A stretch of 64,000 nucleotides of DNA. It comes from Amyloporia xantha (lineage: Eukaryota; Basidiomycota; Agaricomycetes; Polyporales; Adustoporiaceae). Shown one piece after another: positions 50,320-59,771 of this stretch (the stretch's first letter is position 1; each line of letters opens with the position of its first letter). A program made the position numbers and the translations under genes. The stretch spans positions 1 through 64,000 of the forward strand of contig JAYKKR010000010.1 of the NCBI GenBank assembly GCA_036971615.1, read 5' to 3'. The notes beneath the pieces are model-generated. The model had not been told where the DNA came from, searched no databases, and saw nothing but the letters and a program-made list of their open reading frames with translations.

Positions 50320-51284
50320 CTACGGTCGACAAGTCGATGGGAGCGTCGGGCCCTTCCCCGCCGACGTCAGAGAACGAGCGGTGGCGCGGGGGACGATAAA
50401 TAGTCTCCCGGTGGTAACGGAAATCCTCCTCCGCAGGGGAGTACGGGCCCGCGAGGGACCTCCCTCCCGACGTCCTCCCCTTCCTCCCAGAGCATGAGCG
50501 GCGACACGGATCGAGTGCTCTAAGTCTTCGAAAGCCCGCGGATAGGGACGCATACGGTCCAGAGTGTCCGAGAACTGGCAGGCGATAAGTTCGAGCCGTT
50601 CCAAAGCCTCATCGGTACGTTCCTCGGTGACGCGGGGAGGGGTCCAGAAGGCTTCTTCCGTGTACAACGGGAGGGGAGGCGGAGTGCCAGCTTCGTCCCG
50701 CTGCGCATTAGAGCGGACCTCGTCGGGGCTCCAGGCGATCCCAGGATAAGGGACTGCACCGCGATGGCTCAGGGAGGAGCGGAAGATCGAGTCGATGTAG
50801 TGGACGAGCTCGCGGAGGGTGACGAAGGCAGTGAGCGGAGGGAGCGTGAGGTTCCCCGCGGCTATGGCTTGGGCTCGAGCCTCATAGGCGAGGCGCTGCG
50901 GGACGGGACGTGAGGGGAAGGAAAGAGAAGTAAAGGAGAAGGTGGACAGACCAGCAGCCAGCGCACTCCGTGGGCCCAGGCAAGCCAAGCAGCCGGATCG
51001 GAAGGGCGGAATGAAGGCTCAACAACGCATTCAGCGCGAAGCACGTCTACGAGGAGGAGGTAGCGGCGGACGTGGAGGGAACCGATGGGGTCGGTGGGTT
51101 CGGCGGGCTCAGACATGGCGAATGAGGCGAAGGGAGGGAAGAGCGCGCAGAAGGAGGATAAGTGAGTCAGGGGAAGAGTCGGAGGGGAGGTAGCGGGAGG
51201 AAGCGGGAGGGAGAGTGACGTGGCAGCGCACACGGGACGAGGTTTATAGGAGGAAGGGGGACGAGGCGGAGGGGCATCTACCAT
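50320..51284 (-). CDS. Spliced uncharacterised ORF antisense and divergent to gypsy gag
   Basis: Exon 1 (51284-50952) reads from MVDAPPPRP, with an internal methionine at MSEPAEPTDPIG, through LHVRRYLLLVDVLRAECVV and FRPSDPAAWLAWAHGVRWLL. A 56-bp GT-AG intron (50951-50896) with a pyrimidine tract joins in phase 0 to RLAYEARAQAIAAGNLTLPP, LRELVHYIDSIF and FEDLEHSIRVAAHALGG in exon 2. Protein-like composition, a clean intron and joined frames argue for a real gene. No domain is recognised. It lies head-to-head with the gypsy gag, separated by about 250 bp, so it may be an accessory antisense gene of the retrotransposon's terminal region, or an unrelated gene next to it. The last 40 or so codons become arginine-rich and may be shifted. 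Confidence 0.5.
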
Positions 51285-51535
51285 CTGGTACGAGCTGCGA
51301 CTGGGACTTTGACTTTCACGCGACCGGGTTTTCTTGCTCAGCGGAGCTACACTGCGTTTTACTTCTACGAGAGGGCGAGCAAGCGGCTTGACCCATTTTT
51401 ACTGCGATTCGGGATATCTACTGCGTACTTAGGACTGCGACTGCGACTTGCCAGGGAGAGCACACATAGAGCACCCCCCCCCATATACCTACGAGTCTCT
51501 AGCTGAATCAATTCTTTTTCTCTTGCTCATCCTCC
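51285..51535 (+). promoter_or_regulatory. Leader / possible LTR-proximal region of the gypsy element
   Basis: Noncoding stretch between the antisense ORF and gag, with a C9 run near 51480 and a pyrimidine-rich segment just before the gag ATG at 51536. It would be expected to hold LTR, primer-binding-site and leader sequence, but the 3' LTR lies beyond the window, so neither LTR border nor primer-binding site could be defined. Confidence 0.3.
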
Positions 51536-53056
51536 GTGCCAGATGCTGCGAACATCTTCACTCCTCTTCCCCTTCGACTCATTGATCTGTTCCTTCCAGG
51601 TGTGCTTATCGCACAGCGGGAGGAGCACCAAGCCTTACAAGTGGAGCCCACCGCGAGGGGGAATCTTATAGTTCGAAGACTTCGTTCACGCACCATCGCC
51701 GTGCCGGACCGTACTCTACAGCAAGAACTTCTCTTAGCCCAGAACAGTCCTATCTCCCCCCGACTAGATCTCGACCTTCCTCACTTTCCCCTCCGACCGG
51801 CCGCGTTCGACGACTCGGACTCGGATAACCCTTTCGACGTCAGAATCCCTCCCTTCCGGTCACAAAGCAACACGCGCTCTGTATCTCTCGAACATCCTTC
51901 GCCTCCGCTCCATTCCCCAGTAAACCACGAGCCACCGGCGGAAGAAAGGAGTACCGAAGAAACATCCACAATCTCATCAGTCACCGAATCATCCACGACC
52001 CCGTCAACCCGCTCATCTCCCGTTCCTCCCGAACGTCCACGCCGACGAACGATTTCGGCACCACCCTCAGTACGAGTCAAACACGAGGTCGTCGAGCCTA
52101 CCATCCTGTCGACATACATAGATCCCGCGAGCATACCACTCCCTCCATCACGAGCGAGCTCGCCCCGTCCCGCACCTACCCAATCGACGAGTGCTACAGT
52201 ACCCCCGCGTGCCATGCCTACTTCATCCATGCCCGTGCGAGGGGCGAAGACGGCGCCGACCTTCGACGGGGAACCGCGCAATCTACTGCGATATTTCGAG
52301 GACCTAGAGGACCTGTGCGCGGCAGCAGGGATTACAACGGAAGAAGAGAAGATACGGTACGCGCTGAAGTACCTGACGGTGGAACAAGAGGAACTATGGA
52401 AGACGGCGGATGGGGCCACTGGGCGGGTGTATCTGGTGTTTAAGCGAGGGGTGAAGGCCTTGTACCCGGGGCGGACGGAGACAAGAGGTACACCGCGGCA
52501 GACCTCGATCGCATAGCACAGTCGGCGCGAGACAAGGGGGTGCGGACGAGGGGGGAGGAGGCCGCATATTATCGAGAGTATTCCCCGGTCGCGGCCTTCC
52601 TGATATCGAAGAGCAAGATAGCAGCGCGGCACAGGGACGAAGTGTACATGCGCGGGTTTGGGGAGGAAGAACTGCGGACGATTACCCGGAGGGCGGAGAT
52701 CGCAGAACCCGACCACGACCCGGACGACCCGTGGGGGATGGACGTAATGCACAAGGTGGCGCAGAAGTGCCTCCCGGGAGTAGGAGGAGGAGCCGTGGGA
52801 GGGGGCGGAAGAGACACAGCAGGGACGAGTGGGACGACAGCGCCTCCAGCAGCGACCGCGGTGGTAAAGATGGAGGCGTGGACTTGGCGCTCTTCAACCA
52901 GACGATACAGATGATGCAGGCGTTCTTGGCGGGACGCAGCGGAGGAGCGGGAGGGCGCCGCGGACCGGGGGAGGGGTCGCGCAAGGAGCGGGAGGAGCGC
53001 CGGGCAACTTCCTGTGCAACTTCTGTGGGGACCCGGAGCACTTCATGCGGAACTGC
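51536..53056 (+). CDS. Gypsy Gag with CCHC zinc knuckle (frameshifted)
   Basis: Structural capsid/nucleocapsid protein. From 51536, a disordered Ser/Pro-rich N-terminus precedes a retrotransposon-Gag capsid-like helical region (TFDGEPRNLLRYFEDLEDLC, then KIRYALKYLTVEQEELWKT). After a missing G in a G-run (about 52455) the frame continues with YTAADLDRIAQSARDKGV and YYREYSPVAAFLISKSK. Further shifts lead to FNQTIQMMQAFLAG and the nucleocapsid knuckle CNFCGDPEHFMRNC (53015-53056), an exact C-x2-C-x4-H-x4-C. At least three one-base breaks prevent translation as written. Confidence 0.75.
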
Positions 53057-54434
53057 GGGATTATTCTCCAGTATATCCTTGACCGGAAGATCTACCGGGA
53101 CGAGACTGGGAAAGTACGGCTGCCGAACAGCATGTTCGTTCCGCGCGGCCTGCCTGGAGAGTACATGAAGGATCGAGTGGACTCATGGCACGCCCAGAAC
53201 CCTGGGCAACTGGTACGAGTCGTGGGGAACGAGCGACAGGCCCCTCCGCACTTGGCCGCGAACCTTTTCCAGATATACGAGGGTGTGAACATGGTGGAGA
53301 CAAGGGACGAAGGTTCGTTGGATGAGGAAGATCCGTCGGAAAGGGTCCGGGTTCTCCAAGCAGAGTTGGCGCGGGCGAAGAAGAAGGAAGTGCGGTTCGA
53401 AGAAGTGAAGAAGACAGGGGCAAGGACGGGGCGGCGTTGCGGGGCCCGGGGGAAACCGCCGGGGATACCTGCGGCCAACATACCACGGACGAGCGAGGAA
53501 AAGGCTAAGGGAAGCGAAGGAAAGGGGGCGGGAGGAACCACGGGGCAATACAAGTATCAGACGGAGATCGAACAACGGTACTCGGTGGCGGAAGCGACGA
53601 AGAAGCTCTACGGGACGAAGGTGGAGATGACGGTGGGGGAGGTCCTGGCGATCTCGGCAGGGGTGCGGAAAGAAGTGAAGGGGGACGTGACGACGTCGCG
53701 GGTAGCCACCGCCGGTCTGGTAGAAGTCGGACGACGAGGACCATTGGGAGGACGCGAAGGAAACCTTCCAGGTTACGGAAGGAGGGGCGAGTATCGGGCA
53801 CGACTCCCTGGCGCTGCGAGCGGTGGAACCAGTTATCGAAGGGAAGTTCACATGCGAGTGTGTGCTCGACGGCGGGGCGCAGATCGTGGCCATGCGGAAA
53901 GATATCTGGGAGAAGACAGGGATCATCCTGAAGCCTGACGAAGCCATTACGATGGAGACGGCCAACAGCGCCCAAGTGAAAACGGTCGGGAAGGCACAGA
54001 ACGTACGTTTCCACGTTCGGGAGCGTTGACCTGTACCTCCAGCTGCAGGTGCTGGACGACGCGCCGTTCGAAGTTCTCCTGGGACGGCCCTTCTTTGCTC
54101 TGACCGCTTGCGAAACGGGACTTCCCCTCCGGCGAACAACAAATCACTCTTACAGACCCGGAGACAGGGGAACGGGTAATGGTGGCGACGAAACCGCGGA
54201 ACGGTCGACGGAAGCCATCCGCGGCGGGTTTTCAATAGTCGAGGATGCGGGCAACGCTCGCGCAGACGCACTCGTACGTTTATACTCTCTGTATACCCCT
54301 TCCGACCCGATAGATAGAGCAGGCAAATCGGCGGAGAGCAGCACTGCGCGGGGGGAAGAAGAGAGGGGTAATCGCACCCGGGTGTCGTCGTCTCGTCTGG
54401 ACAATTCGCACATATCATGTATCGGCAAGGATAT
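53057..54434 (+). CDS. Gypsy Gag tail, retropepsin-like protease and linker
   Basis: Continuation downstream of the zinc knuckle: QYILDRKIYRDETGKVRLP, a coiled, Lys/Glu-rich linker (RVLQAELARAKKKEVRFEE), then a retropepsin-like protease. The active-site loop reads CVLDGGAQIVAM (about 53860), where the usual D-S/T-G is D-G-G. This is followed by LQLQVLDDAPFEVLLGRPFF, with the L-G-R-P-F flap/psi-loop motif. Frameshifts lie near 54025 and 54115. An acidic/arginine linker continues to the E1 insertion point in DNSHISCIGKDI. Ser or Thr replaced by Gly in the active site may indicate loss of activity or a lineage trait. Confidence 0.68.
54428..54434 (+). repeat. Target-site duplication, left copy (E1)
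   Basis: AGGATAT immediately precedes the 5'-CACC end of E1 and is repeated at 57770-57776 directly after its TG end. Confidence 0.8.
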
Positions 54435-54790
54435 CACCAACTTATGTATACCTGGTGCACCAACTGACGGATAGGCCTACGAACGCTTATGCACCAGGCA
54501 GCGTTTCTGCCTGGCATCTGGTGCATCAATCCCTGGGCTATCTCCGGACCCTCCGGGGCCTCCTAGTGTTCGCCGTAGGGTCCCCTCGGCATCGCGGCTT
54601 ATTACCATATGTAGTAAGTATCTATTAGAAAGGCCTTAGGTGATTTAATCTACAGCGAAATTTCTATTTTGGTGACACAGACTCATTTGGGCACTAAAAA
54701 CTGTATTAAAATAGCAGAAAAATCATATTTTCATTTTCAATTCAGTAGGTACAATGGTATGAGAATCTATATACTGTAGGTACGTCCGGC
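54435..54790 (+). repeat. E1 left terminal inverted repeat
   Basis: Pairs with 57410-57769. Shared landmarks are CTTATGTA, TATCTCCGGACCCTCCGGGG, TTCGCCGTAGGGTCCCCTCG, GCGGCTTATTAC, TTCAGTAG and GGTACAATGGTATG. Contains an internal near-palindrome (GGTGCACC at the start; TCTGGTGCATCA further in). Confidence 0.8.
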
Positions 54791-55800
54791 GAGCGTCACG
54801 AAGAATGCAGCGCAGCGTGGATGGGCGGGAGCAGCGTAGACGGGCGGCGCAGCGTGCACGGGCCGGCGCAGCGATGCACGGGCGTGGCAGCGTACGCGGG
54901 CGGAGGGAACGTGCACGGGCAGGGCAGCATGCAGGGGCAGGCGCAGCGTACACGGGCAGGCGCAGCGTGGACGGACGGGTGCAGCGTGCAGGGGCGGCGC
55001 AGCGAGTGCGGATCGAGCGAGTGCGGACGGGGCACCGAGCGCGGACGGGGCACCGAGCGCGGATCGAGGGAGGCGCAGCGAGCAGGGACGGGGCAGCGAG
55101 CGCAGATTGAGCGCGGATTGAGCGAGCAGCGACGGGGCAGCGAGTGCGGATCGAGCGAGCGGGCAGCGTATGTGCAGCGGGGACGGCGCGTGTGCAGCGG
55201 GGACGGCGCATGCGCAACGGGGACAGCAGGAAGGGGCGGGGACGGCAGGAAGGGCGGGGACGGCGCGTGCGTGCAGCGGGGACGGCGCGTGCGTGCAGCG
55301 GGGACGGCGCATGCGCAGCGGGGACGGCGCATGCGCAGCGGGGACGGCGCGTGCGGACGGCAGATGCGCAGCGGGGACGGGGGATGCGCAGCGAGGACGG
55401 CGCGTGTGGAGCGGGGACGGTGCGCTTGGAGCGGGGACGGCGCGTGTGTAGCGGGGACGGCGCGTACGCAGCGGGGACGGCGGATGTGCAGCGAGGACTG
55501 CGAATGTGCAGCGGGGACGGCGGGAGGGTTGGAGAGGGCAAAAGGGGTGAGCACGGTAGGACGGCGTGGGTGCAGGGTCGGAGGGATGGAGATGGCGAGA
55601 GGGCGGGGACAGCGAGAGAGGAGGGTGCTGACGGGCAGCGCAGCGACGAACACTACGTTAGTAGTGTTAAAATTTATAGACCCAAGAATAAAGACTCACT
55701 TTTTGACGCTGCTCACAGGCAGCAGCGGGACGGCAACGAGCGCCGTCGTCGTCGTCGTCGTCGTCGTCCAGCAGAGGCTAGGGTGACGCGTCACAATGGG
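54723..55800 (-). CDS. E1 left outward transcription unit, spliced, low-complexity product
   Basis: Reads outward from the core on the minus strand. Exon 1 ends in a frame giving AVPLLPVSSVKK at a GTGAGTC donor (intron 55699-55653, 47 bp, branch site CTAAC, acceptor TAG). Exon 2 is the GC-rich arm, rich in Pro, Arg, Ala, Cys and Ser, and stays open from about 55541 to 54723. It ends inside the TIR after TYLQYIDSHTIVP, a tail shared with the right unit of this element. The arm is open in all three frames on this strand, so the frame used is uncertain. No domain, signal or membrane segment is recognised. It may encode a disordered protein or be a noncoding transcript. Confidence 0.35.
54790..55640 (-). 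repeat. E1 left arm minisatellite, about 20-bp period
   Basis: Unit GCGCAGCGGGGACGGCGCAT (20 bp) is clearest at 55290-55520, with copies differing by a few bases; flanking parts are shorter G/C-rich variants such as GCGGACGGGGCACC. Because 20 is not a multiple of 3, the frame rotates through all three phases in successive copies, and all three remain stop-free. Confidence 0.75.
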
Positions 55801-56610
55801 CAGTCCGGGAAGTGCCGGACTGCCCAATGTGGAAGGCGTCTTAGTCGTCTTATATTCGTCTTACAGCACTTTGAGAGCATTACTATGCGCTCAGTAGTGC
55901 CTCAATCCCAATGAAAATTTAGGTCAGCATAGTATATTAGTATTATAATGGACTCACCAAATATGAGGAGTATGAGGCGAAGACAGCGTGTACAGGAAGA
56001 GTCCCGAGTCGGCCGAAGCTCGGCGCAGCCAATCAGGTGGCGCGCTCAGCCAGGCGCGACTCGATGCTCGAAACGTTCGCTTGCCTGCCTATACGGCTGT
56101 TTCGAGCATCGCGGCCTCAAACGTTGATCTATCCACACCAAACATAAATATATTTTATTTGTATATACCCTATATTACAGTGTATGTTTTCTTCTACTAG
56201 GGCATGGCCTAGTACTGATGATATTCACCAAAACATGCCAATTTTCGGTCTTTCTTGGCCCAAAATAGATATGTTTTGCTTATAGCTCTCTAAGGAAGTG
56301 CAGAAACATTCAGGAAATCAGTAAATGTACTGCTAAATATATTCTAAGTACTACATGTGCCTTATTCACGAATCAAAACGTTCCTACTCGCTGTTCAGCG
56401 TGAGTAGGACTTCAGCCACACACCCAAATCGGGTAGTCCGGCTGTTCCCGTAGTGCGCGCCAACAGCGACGCGTCACTGCTGGTCGTCTCCTCGACGTCG
56501 TCCACGTCGTCCACGACGTCGACGACGTCCCGCTGCTGCCCGCGAGCAGTGCGATATAGTAAGTTCTTCAAAAGTATATCTATTCACATTTACTGACCTG
56601 CTGTTTGCAG
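55653..56610. promoter_or_regulatory. E1 core: divergent promoter region flanked by outward introns
   Basis: Contains GCGCAGCCAATCAGGTGGCG (about 56020-56040) with a classical CCAAT box; the same sequence occurs in inverse orientation in E2. A perfect hairpin TGGGCAGTCCGG/CCGGACTGCCCA lies at about 55797-55826 and a (GTC)8 run at about 55745-55768. Conserved blocks around 56010-56115 include ATGCTCGAAACGTTCGC. Introns at each edge point outward, so transcription presumably starts in this core and leaves in both directions. Confidence 0.5.
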
Positions 56611-57540
56611 CCCCAGCCCGACAGCAGTCATCCCTGCAAGGCCACTGCCCTGCCTGCTCGACGCTGCGCACCCACCCGCTGACGACCTCCGTCCCCCACT
56701 GCACGATCCCCATCCCCGCTGGCAGCGCGCCGTCCCAGCTGCACGTTTGCCGTCCCCGCTGCACGTTCGCCATCCCCGCTGCAAGCCCGCCGTCCCCACC
56801 CGAGTGCTCCCCTTTCCCGTATCCTCTCGCCTCTGCCCGAATCCGCTCCCCAACGTCTACCCCGCGCTGCTCGCCCGTTCGCTGCACCCCTGCCCCTCGC
56901 TCCTGTACGCGCACCGCTCGTCCGTCCGCTGCACGTCCGCTGCCTGCTCGCCCGTCCGCTGCACACTGGCCGCTAACCCATCCATGCTGCGCCATGCATG
57001 CTGCCACGCCCGTCCACGCTGTGCCGTGCACGCTGCCCCTGCCCGTCCGCTGCATGCCGGCCGCTCGTCCGTCCACGCTGCGCGGCCCCGCGCGTACACG
57101 CTGCCACCGCCGTACACGCTGTCCATGCCCGACACGCTGCCCCTGCCCCTGCTCATACGCGCTGCCCCAGCCTTACGCGCTGCCCCTGCCCCCGCCGTGC
57201 ACGCTGCGCCCGTACGCGCTGCCCCCGCCGGTACGCGCTGCCCCCGCCGGTACGCGCTGCCCCTGCCCCCGCCGTACACGCTGCGCCCACCCGTGCACGC
57301 CACCCCGTTTCCTCCACCCGCCTGCCCCCGCCGTACACACTGTCCTGCCCGCGCACACTGCGCCCACCCGTGCACGCCACCCCGTTTCCTCCGCCCGCGC
57401 GCGTTCTCTGGACGTACTTACCGTATATAGATTCACATACCATTGTACCCGTAGCTACTGAAATGAGAAATAAAATCAGATTTTATTACTATTTTTGTGC
57501 ATTTTCTGGTGCCCAGATGAGCCTGTGGCACCCGACATAG
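56450..57540 (+). CDS. E1 right outward transcription unit, spliced, low-complexity product
   Basis: Mirror of the left unit. Exon 1 (frame QQRRVTAGRLLDVVHVVHD, ending DDVPLLPASSAI) stops at GTAAGT (56559). The intron is 56559-56610, 52 bp, with TTTACTGACC branch site and TTTGCAG acceptor. Exon 2 runs through the inverted GC-rich arm. Frames 56747-57430, 56994-57461 and 56998-57540 are all open; the longest ends after TYLPYIDSHTIVPVATEM inside the TIR, matching the left unit's tail. The start codon was not determined. Conservation among four arms could reflect DNA palindromy rather than protein selection. Confidence 0.38.
56611..57410 (+). repeat. E1 right arm minisatellite (inverted relative to the left arm)
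   Basis: Units such as GCCGTCCCCGCTGCACGTT (from about 56725) are the reverse complement of the left-arm unit; further in the units become CCCCCGCCGGTACGCGCTGC (57220-57265). A 30-bp-scale block CACCCGTGCACGCCACCCCG is present twice (57290 and 57365). Confidence 0.7.
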
Positions 57541-57769
57541 ATATTCCGACATTAAACAAATTATCTAGGGCCCCTAGACTACGTGCCTACCCAATATAGT
57601 AATAAGCCGCGAAGCCGAGGGGACCCTACGGCGAACGCTAGGGGGCCCCGGAGGGTCCGGAGATACCCCAGGAAATGATGCACCAGTGGCCAGGCAGAAA
57701 CGCTGCCTGGTGCATAACGGTGCGTAGGCCCATCCATCAAATGGTGCACCATTAGTACATAAGCAGCTG
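57410..57769 (-). repeat. E1 right terminal inverted repeat
   Basis: Inverted partner of 54435-54790, ending TACATAAGCAGCTG at the target duplication. More diverged from its partner than the E2 pair. Confidence 0.8.
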
Positions 57770-57776
57770 AGGATAT
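57770..57776 (+). repeat. Target-site duplication, right copy (E1)
   Basis: AGGATAT, identical to 54428-54434. Confidence 0.8.
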
Positions 57777-58301
57777 TCAGTCTCAATGCATTTCTGTTTC
57801 CTCGTATTTGCCGCGCGAACCCAAGATGAACGAACGACCACCGGTGGTGCGAGCAGGGAAGAAGAGGATACACTTAACGCGGGAGGGAGGACTTGTAGTG
57901 CCGGAAGGGAGCGGAAGGAGCGGGAAGGAAGGATTCTGGGTAGAAGAAGACGAGGTGGTACATGCGTACGCCTACAAGAAGGTAGCGAACAAGGTAAGGC
58001 CGGTGGCGACAACGCTACCTGAAGAATTTCGAATCGTGCGAAGAGCGCCAGGGGACCCCCTGAGGAACCTACCGGAACTGCCTCGTCGGCCGCCCGAGTT
58101 CCACCCGCAGGGGCGTTATACGGACGAGCGGAGGAAGGCGTTGGACGTAGGGGGAGGGGGGTTCCTGTGGCCAGAGGAAGTGAAGTTGGTGGACTTTTTA
58201 GTGGGACAGCACGAGCGGGTGTTCGCCTGGGACGAGACGGAGAAGGGAAGGTTCTCGGACGAATACTTCGACCCGGTCATGATTCCGACGGTGGAACACG
58301 T
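57777..58301 (+). CDS. Gypsy Pol segment before the RT core (between E1 and E2)
   Basis: Open frame continuing from the Gag-protease part once E1 is removed. It contains REPKMNERPPVVRAGKKRI, EFRIVRRAPGDPLRNLPELP, KLVDFLVGQHERVFAWDETE and ending YFDPVMIPTVEHV. W-D-E/x-x-E-x-G-x-F-x-D-x-Y-F and I-P-T-V-x-H-V-P are the conserved N-terminal RT approach of this gypsy lineage, and P-W-V-x-x-N-I-P-I-P follows directly beyond E2. The segment is free of stops and frameshifts. Confidence 0.8.
58295..58301 (+). repeat. Target-site duplication, left copy (E2)
   Basis: AACACGT immediately precedes E2 and recurs at 61850-61856. The preceding G also matches, so an 8-bp reading is possible. Confidence 0.82.
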
Positions 58302-58665
58302 CACCAACTTATGTACCCCTGATGCACCAACATGATGGGTAGGCCCAGGAACGCTTATGCACCAGGCAGCGCATTGGCCTGGCTGTTGGTGCATCACGTC
58401 CTGGGGCTTCGCCGAAACCTCCGGGGCCTCCTCCCTTTCGCCGTAGGCCCCCTTCGGCATCACGGCTTATTACCATATCAGGTAGGTAGATTTCCAATAG
58501 GGTCTGGGTCACGAAATATGTGGCGGAATTTATATTATGGGTGGCACAGACTTATTTGGGCACCAAAAATGTATTAAAATGGCAAAAAATATTGAATTTC
58601 TTTTTTCACTTCAGTAGCTAGGGTACAATGATAACAAAAGCTATCTACGGTAGGTATAGCGAGCG
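58302..58665 (+). repeat. E2 left terminal inverted repeat, with internal hairpin
   Basis: Near-perfect inverted copy at 61485-61849. Within it TGATGCACCAACA (58320-58332) pairs with TGTTGGTGCATCA (58384-58396), a 13-bp perfect stem, and CCAGGC/GCCTGG lies between. Confidence 0.85.
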
Positions 58666-59771
58666 CACACAGACGGAGGGAGCGCGCACAGACGGAGTGA
58701 GCGCGCATGGACAGGGAGCCTGCATGGACATAGCAAGCACGCACGCACGGAGCGTGCACGGGCGGGGGAGTAGACACCGGCGGAGCCAGCGCGCACGGAT
58801 GGAGGAGCGAGCAGGCGCGGGCAGGGGAGCGAGCCGGCACGGATGGAGGAGCGAGCGGGAGAGCGTGCAGGCGCGGACGACGGGAGCGAGCGGGCATGGA
58901 TGGCGGGAGCAAGCGGGCGCAGATCGAGGAGCGAGCGTGCGCGGATCGGGGAGCAAGCAGGCGCAAATTGATGAACGAGTCGGCGCGGACGACGGGAGCG
59001 AGCACGCACGGATCAAGGAGCGAGTGGGTGCGGACCAGGGGAGCGAGCGGGCGCAGACAGGGTGAGCGAGCAGGCGTGGGCAGGGTGAGCGAGGACGGAC
59101 GAGCGGAGACGGGCGGACAAGCGAGGACAGACGGGCGGGGTGAGTGAGGACGGGGAACGAGCAGGCGCTGGAGCGAGCAGGCGCGGATGGAGGAGCGAGT
59201 GGGCGTGGACGGCGGGACCAAGCCGGCGCAGGTAGGGGAGCGAGCCGGCACGGACAGGGAAGCGAGCCGGCGTGGATGGAGGAGCGAGCCGGCGTGGATG
59301 GCAGTGAGAGGGTGTAGCGTGGACGGCAGGGGCGAGCCGGCGCAGGCAGGGGAGCGAGCCAGCGTGGATGGCAGCGAGAAGGTGTAGCGGCGAGCTGTGG
59401 GGGTGCACCAGCAGAGGCGCAGCGGCAAGCAGGGAGGGCGCAGCGGCAAAGGTGCAGCGGGGAGCAGGGAAGGTGCAGCGGGGAGTGGCGGGGACGCAGC
59501 GGATGGGTGTGCAGCACGGGGCTGACCAGACGTCGGGGAGGGGAGTGGGCAGAGGAGTGGGCAGAGGAGTAGGCAGAGAACGCTACCGGGCTAAACAGCC
59601 AGTCAGTAACTGAACATTACAGATAAATATTAAAAACTTACTTGAACACGCTGCTCGCGGGCAGCAGCGGGACGTCGTCAGCGTCATGGACGACGTCGAG
59701 GAGACGACCTGTGGTGACGCGGCGCTGTTGGCGCGCAGTGTGGGAACGGCCGAAATGCCCGATTTGGGCAT
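58574..59771 (-). CDS. E2 left outward transcription unit, spliced, low-complexity product
   Basis: Exon 1 may start at the ATG at 59771 (MPKSGISAVPTLRANSAASP) or use the alternative frame QQRRVTTGRLLDVVHDADD followed by VPLLPASSVFK, which matches E1. The donor GTAAGT lies at 59641-59636 and the intron is 59641-59591 (51 bp) with TTACTGACTGG branch site and TTTAG acceptor. Exon 2 is the GC arm, open in three frames for over 270 codons. One frame ends in IPTVDSFCYHCTLATEVKKE inside the TIR, identical to the tail of the right unit. Product unknown; possibly disordered or not translated. Confidence 0.36.
58665..59590 (-). repeat. E2 left arm minisatellite, roughly 20-24 bp units
   Basis: Irregular units of the type GGAGCGAGCGGGCGCGGACG recur more than twenty times between 58665 and 59400, then AGCGGCGAG and GCAGCGGGGA variants to 59530 and GGGCAGAGGAGT repeats (59540-59575). 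Sequence differs from the E1 arm although the position is equivalent. Confidence 0.7.

Larger units (their letters stand above)
54435..57769. mobile_element. E1: palindromic long-TIR foldback element, 3335 bp
   Basis: The element starts CACCAACTTATGTA and ends TACATAAGCAGCTG, so its ends read CA...TG, with pairing from CTTATGTA inward. TIRs of about 350 bp (54435-54790 and 57410-57769) are diverged, perhaps four bases in five matching by eye. Inside are a GC-rich minisatellite arm (54790-55640), a unique AT-richer core (55700-56555) and an inverted GC-rich arm (56611-57410). It sits between protease and RT of the gypsy element with a 7-bp target duplication; joining the flanks keeps the gypsy frame open. 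No transposase motif is seen, so it should be non-autonomous. The core is inverted relative to that of E2, meaning E1 and E2 lie in opposite orientation. Which transposase family mobilises it is unknown; CA/TG ends and a 7-8 bp duplication would fit hAT-, P- or KDZ-type machinery. Confidence 0.85.

Noticed and set aside
51285..51535. Defined 5' LTR and primer-binding site for the gypsy element
   Set aside because: Without the 3' LTR in the window no repeat could be matched, and no convincing tRNA-complementary site was seen.
51781..52752. 323-codon minus-strand open frame
   Set aside because: Exact shadow of gypsy gag in the opposite frame; the plus strand has the capsid-like region and zinc knuckle.
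53183..54418. 411-codon minus-strand open frame
   Set aside because: Shadow of the gypsy linker and protease region; low stop frequency follows from GC content.
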